The notes under the pieces: model-generated
What the model saw: the letters and a program-made list of their open reading frames with translations, nothing else
Databases searched by the model: none
What the model was told of the DNA's origin: nothing
Translations under genes and position numbers: made by a program
In this document: one piece after another, positions 16,165 through 21,110 of the stretch
How positions within the stretch are numbered: the first letter of the stretch is position 1
Layout: every line of letters starts with the position of its first letter
Source: Moraxellaceae bacterium
GTDB taxonomy: Bacteria > Pseudomonadota > Gammaproteobacteria > Pseudomonadales > Moraxellaceae
Reading direction: 5' to 3'
Length of the DNA: 21,110 nucleotides
NCBI GenBank assembly: GCA_003543245.1
Contig: DPJB01000036.1
Span: forward strand, 1-21,110

Positions 16165-16204
16165 CCTCACCCCGGTCTTCCCCACCCGCGCAGGGGTGAG
16201 GAAG
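16165..16204 (-). promoter_or_regulatory. Leader with two mutually exclusive hairpins over the ELM1 ribosome-binding site
   Basis: In the minus-strand RNA the segment CUUCCUCACCC (16204-16194) pairs with GGGUGGGGAAG (16187-16177): 11 bp with one G-U pair and a 6-nt loop. Its inner part CCUCACCCC (16201-16193) can instead pair perfectly (9 bp) with GGGGUGAGG (16173-16165). That second partner contains the Shine-Dalgarno of the ELM1 gene, just before ATG 16162. The two states exclude each other. Whether this is regulatory or a fortuitous GC-rich repeat is unknown. Confidence 0.45.
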
Positions 16205-16208
16205 CGGA

Positions 16209-16222
16209 CAACAGTCCTGTTG
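16209..16222. repeat. Small inverted repeat downstream of ilvE
   Basis: CAACAG (16209-16214) and CTGTTG (16217-16222) form a near-perfect palindrome with a 2-nt centre, 16 bp after the ilvE stop. No T-run follows, so it is not an obvious terminator. It could be a weak structure or a protein-binding site. Confidence 0.35.
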
Positions 16223-16237
16223 ATGTGGATACCCGGA

Positions 16238-17161
16238 TTACCTGACGGCAGTCAGCCAGTCGAGATGCTTCGGATTGCGGCCCATCACGGTATCAAAGTA
16301 CAACTGCTGCAGCTGTGTGGTGACCGGACCACGACGGCCGGCACCAATCTGGCGTCCATCGAGCTCGCGGATCGGCGTCACTTCTGCCGCTGTACCGGTA
16401 AAGAAGGCTTCATCCGCGATATACACCTCATCACGGGTAATGCGCTTCTCGACAAACCTGATGCCCAGATCGTTCGCCAGCGTCAGCACTGCATTACGGG
16501 TAATACCGTTCAGGCAGGACGTCACTTCCGGCGTGTAGATCACACCATCCTTCACGATGAAAACATTTTCACCCGAACCTTCGGCGACATAACCTTCCGG
16601 GTCCAGCAACAATGCTTCATCCGCACCGCCAGAAATTGCTTCCTGCAGAGCCAGCATGGAGTTGATGTAGTTACCGTTGGCCTTGGCACGGGTCATGGAA
16701 ATGTTCACATGGTGACGCGTGTAGCTGGACGTACGCACCTTGATGCCAAGTTCCAGCGCTTCCTTGCCCATGTAGGCGCCCCAGTTCCAAGCCGCCACGA
16801 TGACATGCACCTTGAGACCGGTGGCGCGCAGGCCCATGGCCTCGGGACCAAAAAACACCATCGGACGCAGGTACGCAGCCGGCAGGTTGTTTTCACGAAC
16901 GGCCGCACGCTGCGCCTCATTGATTTCGTCCTTGGTGAACGGAATCTTCATGTTCATGATCTGGGCAGAATCAAACAGGCGGTTTGTGTGTTCCTTCAAA
17001 CGGAAAATGGATGTGCCCTGTTCCGTTTCGTAGGCACGTACGCCTTCAAACACACCCATGCCATAGTGCAGGGTATGGGTCAGTACATGGGTCTTGGCTT
17101 CGCGCCAGGGCACCATTTCACCATCAAACCAGATCACACCATCACGATCGGCCATCGACAT
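16238..17161 (-). CDS. ilvE: Branched-chain amino acid aminotransferase IlvE
   Basis: IlvE is a PLP-dependent class IV aminotransferase that interconverts branched-chain 2-oxo acids and leucine, isoleucine and valine, using glutamate as amino donor, in the cytoplasm. The 307-aa product is very like the Pseudomonas enzyme: MSMADRDGVIWFDGE, THTLHYGMGVFEGVRAY (28-44), RHHVNISMTRAKANGNYINSML with the Schiff-base Lys160, EGYVAEGSGENVFIVKDG, TPEVTSCLNGITR and EAFFTGTAAEVTPI. The start is set by GGAG (17173-17170), 8 nt before ATG 17161. The in-frame ATG at 17167 is only 2 nt from it and is not the homologous start. It lies 61 bp downstream of glnE and is probably co-transcribed with it. Confidence 0.97.
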   Translation of the reverse strand: MSMADRDGVIWFDGEMVPWREAKTHVLTHTLHYGMGVFEGVRAYETEQGTSIFRLKEHTNRLFDSAQIMNMKIPFTKDEINEAQRAAVRENNLPAAYLRPMVFFGPEAMGLRATGLKVHVIVAAWNWGAYMGKEALELGIKVRTSSYTRHHVNISMTRAKANGNYINSMLALQEAISGGADEALLLDPEGYVAEGSGENVFIVKDGVIYTPEVTSCLNGITRNAVLTLANDLGIRFVEKRITRDEVYIADEAFFTGTAAEVTPIRELDGRQIGAGRRGPVTTQLQQLYFDTVMGRNPKHLDWLTAVR

Positions 17162-17169
17162 CTTCATTT

Positions 17170-17173
17170 CTCC
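17170..17173 (-). promoter_or_regulatory. Shine-Dalgarno deciding the ilvE start
   Basis: GGAG on the minus strand is 8 nt from ATG 17161 and only 2 nt from ATG 17167. This favours the shorter start, which also begins MSMADRDG like the Pseudomonas protein. Confidence 0.75.
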
Positions 17174-17222
17174 ACGCGTGACAATTCAACGCGAATCGTC
17201 CGCCGCTACACGGGGTTATTCA

Positions 17223-20078
17223 TTACCCGCCAATCAGTTCATTCCACCAATGCGTAACGAGGGCGCGTTCCGGCAGGAACTCGTCGTCACTGACCTTGGC
17301 TTCACGGTTGGCGAGCGCGAGACGGTGGCCGCGGGCACGGTATTGCAGATAGGCATCCCTGAGCCCGGCGGCCGCATCAGACGGGAGAAGACCACGGTTG
17401 GCGAGGCCTTCCAGGATGCGAACGTTATCGGGGTAGCGGGTCAGCTCAGGGGATTCGTGTGCCCACGCCAGTACGGCATATTGCACCATAAATTCGATAT
17501 CCACGATACCACCACGGTCATGCTTGAGGTCGAATCCCTGCCCGCCCTTGCCTGGCGCTTCCGATGACAAATGGCCGCGCATCTTGTCCCGCATCTCGCG
17601 CACTTCCTGGCGCAGGGTCGAAAGGTCCCTCGACCGGGCCAGCACTGCATGACGCTCGGCATCAAAAGCGCCCGCCAGCCGGCTGTCCCCCGCCACAACA
17701 CGTGCCCGCACCAGCGCCTGATGCTCCCAGGTCCATGCCTTCTCGTCCTGGTAGTTAGTAAAGGACTTGAGCGAGCTCACCAGCAGGCCGGAGTTCCCGG
17801 AGGGGCGCAGACGCATGTCCACTTCATAAAGCAGCCCAGCCGAGGTGGCCGCCGTCAGAAAGGCAATCATTTTCTGGCCAAGGCGCGCAAAGAAAGAGGC
17901 ATTGTCGAGCACACGCTGGCCATCGGTTTCACCATCCGGCGCTGCATCATGTATGAACACAAGATCAAGATCGGAACCATAGCCCAGCTCAAGCCCGCCC
18001 AGCTTGCCATACCCGACCACAATGAAATCCGGATCACAGGGACTGCCATCGGCCCGGTGCGGCAAACCATGACGCGCCGTAAGATCACGCCAGGCCAGCC
18101 AGAGCACTTCCTCCAGCACCGCCTCTGCAATCCAGGTCAGGTAATCACTCACCTTCATCAGTGGCAAGGCGCCGGTAATGTCGGACGCGGCCACACGCAG
18201 CACATGCCCTTTCTTGAAAATGCGCAAGGCCTCCATCTGCGCCTCGATATCATCCTCCGGCAACCGCACCAGCGCCTGCCGGAGCTCGGCCTCCAGCTCT
18301 GCCTTGCCCGGGGGGGCAAACAGGGTACGGGCATTGAGCAGCTCATCAAGCAACACCGGAAACCGCGCCAGCTCATCGGCAATCCAGGGACTGGCCGCAC
18401 ACAGGTCCACCAGCCGGCCCAGCGCAGCACTGTTCTCCACCAGCAGCATCATGTACGCCGAACGCCGACGTACCGACTCCACCAGAGGCAGGCAACGGGT
18501 CAGCGCCACATCCGGCTCGTCATGCTCAAGGCAACGGGTGATCAGCATGGGCATCAGGCGATCCAGGCGCTCGCGCCCCACCTGCTGCATGGTTTTCACG
18601 GGCCGGCTCTCACGCAGCCCCAGCAACTGCCGCGCCGACTCCTCCGCCTCGCGAAACCCGGCTGCCCGCATCAGGACCGGCAACTCGTCATCATCCGCCA
18701 TCCACATTCTGGCAGAAGCAACATTGGCATCGTCAGGCGCCGCTTCGCGTGCAACAACGACATCACGAAACTGTGTTTCCACCTGCTCGCGATAACCATT
18801 CAGGCACTGCAGGAAATCCGCCCAGTCTGTAAAGCCCAGGCTGATGGCCAGGCGCTCCTGCTCCAGCGGACCTGCCGGCAAATCCTGGGTCTGATGATCC
18901 TTGAGTGACTGTATCCGGTGCTCGACCTGCCGCAGGAAAAGATAAGCGTCCTTCAGCTGTACCGTGACCAACTCCGGCAACAATCCCGTCTCGGCCAACA
19001 GCACCAGCACCGTCAGCAACTCGCGCTGCTGCAACCGCTTGTCGACCCCACCGCGAATCAGCTGGAAGGCCTGGACGATGAATTCCGCTTCACGGATACC
19101 TCCCCGACCCAGCTTGACGTTGCTGTCCATGCCCTTGCGGCGGACTTCGCGCTCGATCATTGCCTTCATTTCACGCAATGAGTCAAACGCACCAAAATCA
19201 ATGTAGCGACGAAACACGAAAGGACGCAGGGCCCGCATCAGTTGTTGGCCCTGCTCCTGATCGCCAGCACAGATTCGCGCCTTGATCAGGGCATACCGCT
19301 CCCACTCGCGACCATGCTGCTCGTAATAGGTTTCCATGGAGGCGAACGAGCTGGCCAGTGCCGAGCCATCGCCCCAGGGCCGCAAGCGCATGTCGACGCG
19401 AAAAACAAAACCGTCTTCTGTCTGGGTATCAAGCAGACGGATTATTTTCTGGCCCTGCCGCACAAAGAATTCATGATTGGAAATCGGGGATGGACCCGCT
19501 GTTTCACCCGGTTCCGGATACACGAAAATCAGGTCAATGTCCGATGACAGGTTGAGTTCCTGGGCCCCCAGCTTGCCCATGCCAATCACGCTCAACCGCT
19601 GGACAACACCACTTTCCTCACCGACCGGCTCGCCATGCCTGAGCACAAGCTCGGCATGGGCACGCTGCCGTGCAAGCTCTATGCAGGCATCGGCAAAATC
19701 AGACAGCTCACGTGTCAGCTCCTGGACGGAGCACAGACCGTTTACATCGCGCCAGATCCAGCGCAGCATTTCACGATTGCGCTGCTGTCGCAGCCAGCGC
19801 ATGAAAACAGCCTCATCGGCATTGATGGCAGGATCAGAGAAAAGAAGGGAGTAGTCCGGCACGTCCTCGGACGTGATGGCCTCGTCCAGCGCAATCGCCG
19901 CTACCGGATCACGCACTACCACATCCAGCGCATAATCACTTGCAAGCCACAGTCGCTGCCACTCGGGCCGCCCGCGCAATGCGGCCAACGGACCCTCCAG
20001 CCGGGATTCGGCCACCTCCAGAACGGACTGCATCCTGGGCGGCAAGCTTGCCAGAATCGCCGGAACAATTGCCCTCAT
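17223..20078 (-). CDS. glnE: Bifunctional glutamine synthetase adenylyltransferase / adenylyl-removing enzyme GlnE
   Basis: GlnE (ATase) attaches AMP to, or removes it from, the conserved tyrosine of glutamine synthetase. PII proteins and glutamine control the balance. The 951-aa product matches family length (E. coli 946) and has both nucleotidyltransferase halves intact. The N-terminal removing domain has GMGKLG (166-171) and SSDIDLIFVY (178-187). The C-terminal transferase domain has GYGKLGGLELGYGSDLDLVFIHD (near 687-709). Each half is followed by its DMRLRP motif (RVDMRLRPWGDGS; EVDMRLRPSGNSG). The HDRGGIVDIEF motif near the C-terminus and LGRGGIREAEF in the first half are the paired domain junctions. 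The start ATG 20078 has GGAG (20088-20085) at 6 nt spacing; a farther ATG at 20099 would bury that site. glnA, its regulatory target, is 0.75 kb upstream. Confidence 0.97.
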   Translation of the reverse strand: MRAIVPAILASLPPRMQSVLEVAESRLEGPLAALRGRPEWQRLWLASDYALDVVVRDPVAAIALDEAITSEDVPDYSLLFSDPAINADEAVFMRWLRQQRNREMLRWIWRDVNGLCSVQELTRELSDFADACIELARQRAHAELVLRHGEPVGEESGVVQRLSVIGMGKLGAQELNLSSDIDLIFVYPEPGETAGPSPISNHEFFVRQGQKIIRLLDTQTEDGFVFRVDMRLRPWGDGSALASSFASMETYYEQHGREWERYALIKARICAGDQEQGQQLMRALRPFVFRRYIDFGAFDSLREMKAMIEREVRRKGMDSNVKLGRGGIREAEFIVQAFQLIRGGVDKRLQQRELLTVLVLLAETGLLPELVTVQLKDAYLFLRQVEHRIQSLKDHQTQDLPAGPLEQERLAISLGFTDWADFLQCLNGYREQVETQFRDVVVAREAAPDDANVASARMWMADDDELPVLMRAAGFREAEESARQLLGLRESRPVKTMQQVGRERLDRLMPMLITRCLEHDEPDVALTRCLPLVESVRRRSAYMMLLVENSAALGRLVDLCAASPWIADELARFPVLLDELLNARTLFAPPGKAELEAELRQALVRLPEDDIEAQMEALRIFKKGHVLRVAASDITGALPLMKVSDYLTWIAEAVLEEVLWLAWRDLTARHGLPHRADGSPCDPDFIVVGYGKLGGLELGYGSDLDLVFIHDAAPDGETDGQRVLDNASFFARLGQKMIAFLTAATSAGLLYEVDMRLRPSGNSGLLVSSLKSFTNYQDEKAWTWEHQALVRARVVAGDSRLAGAFDAERHAVLARSRDLSTLRQEVREMRDKMRGHLSSEAPGKGGQGFDLKHDRGGIVDIEFMVQYAVLAWAHESPELTRYPDNVRILEGLANRGLLPSDAAAGLRDAYLQYRARGHRLALANREAKVSDDEFLPERALVTHWWNELIGG

Positions 20079-20084
20079 GCCGCT

Positions 20085-20088
20085 CTCC
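20085..20088 (-). promoter_or_regulatory. Shine-Dalgarno deciding the glnE start
   Basis: The minus strand reads GGGGAG with GGAG 6 nt before ATG 20078. The alternative ATG at 20099 lies upstream of this site and has no comparable signal. Confidence 0.7.
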
Positions 20089-20136
20089 CCACACCACACA
20101 TTAAAGAGCTATGGTGCGGTAAAGCAGCGCACGCCT

Positions 20137-20670
20137 TCAAGACTTCGGTTTGGCTTTCGGTGCCGTATACTGCTGCACATGGATGGTCACTGTCGCCGAC
20201 GTCGCCAGCACAATTCCCTTTTCATCCACCACACGCGCCTGCAGGGTATGACTGCCACGATCCAGCGAGTCATCCAGCGGAATCACACTACCTTCCCACG
20301 GCTTGCCATCCAGCAGTATCTCCAGTTGCTCACCTGCTGCCAGACTTGGCGATACCGTTGCCGCAACGGGTATATCCGCATCACCACGCCGGTAGGTCGT
20401 TTCCGCAGGCGGGCTCAGCAAGGTCACCGTATAGGTTCGCGCAACCGGCTTCTGTTGCACGGCCGCAGGACCACCTGTGGTACTTGCCCCTCCCGCCTTG
20501 GGGAAAGGCACGGTCATGACCGGTCCGGTCTGGACCTTCTCTGCGCCTTCCGCCGGCTTGTCCGTGAAAACATGATTTCCCTGCTTGTCGACATAGCGAT
20601 ACACCTCTGCCTGCGCCGACAACACAGGCGCAACGAGCAGGACAGTACAGATCAAATGCTTGAGGCCCAT
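20137..20670 (-). CDS. Secreted DUF4124-domain protein
   Basis: The 177-aa product has a signal peptide (MGLKHLICTVLLVAPVLSAQA, cut near residue 21), so it is periplasmic. EVYRYVDKQGNHVFTDKP (22-39) is the DUF4124 signature found in many gammaproteobacterial envelope proteins, often next to glnA. A low-complexity linker rich in Ala, Gly and Pro follows. The C-terminal half (about 79-169: TVTLLSPPAETTYRRGDADIPV, GEQLEILLDGKPW, SHTLQARVVDEKG, SATVTIHV) reads like an Ig-like beta-sandwich. The start is set by AGGGGA (20683-20678), 7 nt before ATG 20670; an in-frame start at 20691 is too far upstream and would spoil the signal peptide. It is 58 bp upstream of glnE. The function is not known. Confidence 0.85.
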   Translation of the reverse strand: MGLKHLICTVLLVAPVLSAQAEVYRYVDKQGNHVFTDKPAEGAEKVQTGPVMTVPFPKAGGASTTGGPAAVQQKPVARTYTVTLLSPPAETTYRRGDADIPVAATVSPSLAAGEQLEILLDGKPWEGSVIPLDDSLDRGSHTLQARVVDEKGIVLATSATVTIHVQQYTAPKAKPKS

Positions 20671-20748
20671 GATAATTTCCCCTGCCTTCATGATCCCCTG
20701 AGCTTAGCGCCTCCGGATCACACTGACGACAGACCAGCCGCCAAAATG

Positions 20749-20778
20749 CAAAGAGGCCCGCAAAAGCAGGCCTCTTTG
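20749..20778. terminator. Intrinsic terminator downstream of glnA
   Basis: CAAAGAGGCC (20749-20758) and GGCCTCTTTG (20769-20778) form a 10-bp stem with a 10-nt loop that can add a GC/GC pair around AAAA. On the minus strand the stem ends CTCTTTG followed by CATTTTGG, a short T-rich tail. It lies 50 bp past the glnA stop and before the DUF4124 gene, and is probably the glnA terminator. Confidence 0.75.
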
Positions 20779-20788
20779 TTACAACAGT

Positions 20789-20823
20789 ACAACACCGGGC
20801 AGTTACAACCGGTACGGTGTTGT
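20789..20823. repeat. Inverted repeat just after the glnA stop
   Basis: ACAACACCG (20789-20797) and CGGTGTTGT (20815-20823) are perfect 9-bp inverted arms with a 17-nt loop, starting 5 nt beyond the glnA stop codon. With the terminator that follows, it may protect or shape the glnA 3' end. No T-run follows it directly. Confidence 0.5.
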
Positions 20824-20828
20824 CGTTA

Positions 20829-21110
20829 TCAGCAGCTGTAGTACAGATCGAACTCGATCGGATGCACCATGGTGCTGACCATACGTGCTTCTTCGGTCTT
20901 CAGCTCGATGTAGGCTTCCAGCATTTCCTTGGTGAACACGCCACCCTTCAGCAGGAAGTCATGGTCGGCCTTGAGGGCGGCAATGGCCGTCTCAAGATTC
21001 TCGGCCACGGTCGGCACCAGAGCGTCTTCTTCCGGCGGCAGGTCGTACAGGTTCTTGTCAGCCGCTTCGCCCGGGTGGATCTTGTTCTGGATACCATCAA
21101 GACCAGCCAT
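20829..21110 (-). CDS. glnA: Glutamine synthetase GlnA, C-terminal end (gene continues beyond the window)
   Basis: GlnA condenses ammonia and glutamate to glutamine with ATP and works as a dodecamer. The visible 93 codons read GLDGIQNKIHPGEAADKNLYDLPPEE, then GGVFTKEMLEAYIELKTEEARMV, and end HPIEFDLYYSC. This is the C-terminus of type I (GlnA1) glutamine synthetase; E. coli ends HPVEFELYYSV. The adenylylated tyrosine comes just after this region begins in the family (the NLYDLPPEE segment), so this copy has the GlnE target site Tyr. The methionine at the window edge is internal. The real start is outside. It is followed by an inverted repeat and a terminator. Confidence 0.95.
   Translation of the reverse strand: MAGLDGIQNKIHPGEAADKNLYDLPPEEDALVPTVAENLETAIAALKADHDFLLKGGVFTKEMLEAYIELKTEEARMVSTMVHPIEFDLYYSC

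Noticed and set aside
16109..17257. Long plus-strand open frame (382 codons) opposite ilvE
   Set aside because: It is antisense to IlvE with its PLP lysine and conserved motifs. No recognisable domain is present in the shadow product.
17571..18908. Long plus-strand open frame (445 codons) opposite glnE
   Set aside because: It is antisense to the conserved GlnE sequence, rich in His, Gln and Arg as shadow frames are, and lacks a ribosome-binding site.

Overview
The window looks like the chromosome of a gammaproteobacterium close to the Pseudomonadales/Oceanospirillales. ThiC, IlvE, TolC, WaaA, GlnE and GlnA all read as Pseudomonas-like proteins, GC is moderately high, and the order waaA / FAD oxidoreductase / LPS genes / ilvE / glnE broadly recalls the Pseudomonas LPS-core neighbourhood (from memory, not searched). 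The exact genus cannot be fixed from this sequence alone.

Layout: (1) 1-1193, the N-terminal 397 codons of thiC on the minus strand. A 276-bp divergent spacer separates it from tolC (1470-2909, plus), the outer-membrane efflux channel. (2) A 21-bp perfect stem serves as a bidirectional terminator between tolC and the minus-strand pair waaA-rsmE (Kdo transferase and 16S rRNA U1498 methyltransferase, coupled by an ATGA overlap). (3) 5021-11533, a plus-strand run of six overlapping genes: FAD oxidoreductase, LpxL-type acyltransferase, GT4 glycosyltransferase, CgeB-like glycosyltransferase, second GT4, and a WaaL/Wzy-type O-antigen ligase. (4) Converging on it is a minus-strand run, 16162 to 11548: ELM1-family protein, membrane-anchored NodB-type polysaccharide deacetylase, second ELM1-family protein, GT4 and GT2 glycosyltransferases. 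(5) Further upstream on the minus strand are ilvE, glnE, a secreted DUF4124 protein and the C-terminal end of glnA.

Together 3667-16162 is an envelope locus. WaaA attaches Kdo to lipid A, an LpxL-type enzyme acylates lipid A, five recognisable glycosyltransferases plus two ELM1-family proteins probably build and modify the core or an attached glycan, a deacetylase probably unmasks an amino sugar, and the ligase joins polymer to lipid A-core. No heptosyltransferase (waaC/waaF) or core kinase (waaP) is visible here.

The most interesting points are the ELM1-deacetylase-ELM1 triad, whose members have no assigned reaction in bacteria that I know of; a leader in front of that triad with two mutually exclusive hairpins, one of which would mask the ribosome-binding site; and the conserved-looking but unexplained FAD oxidoreductase that opens the LPS operon. 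No RNA genes, insertion sequences, CRISPR arrays, phage genes or origins were seen, and there is no gene-free stretch longer than 300 bases.
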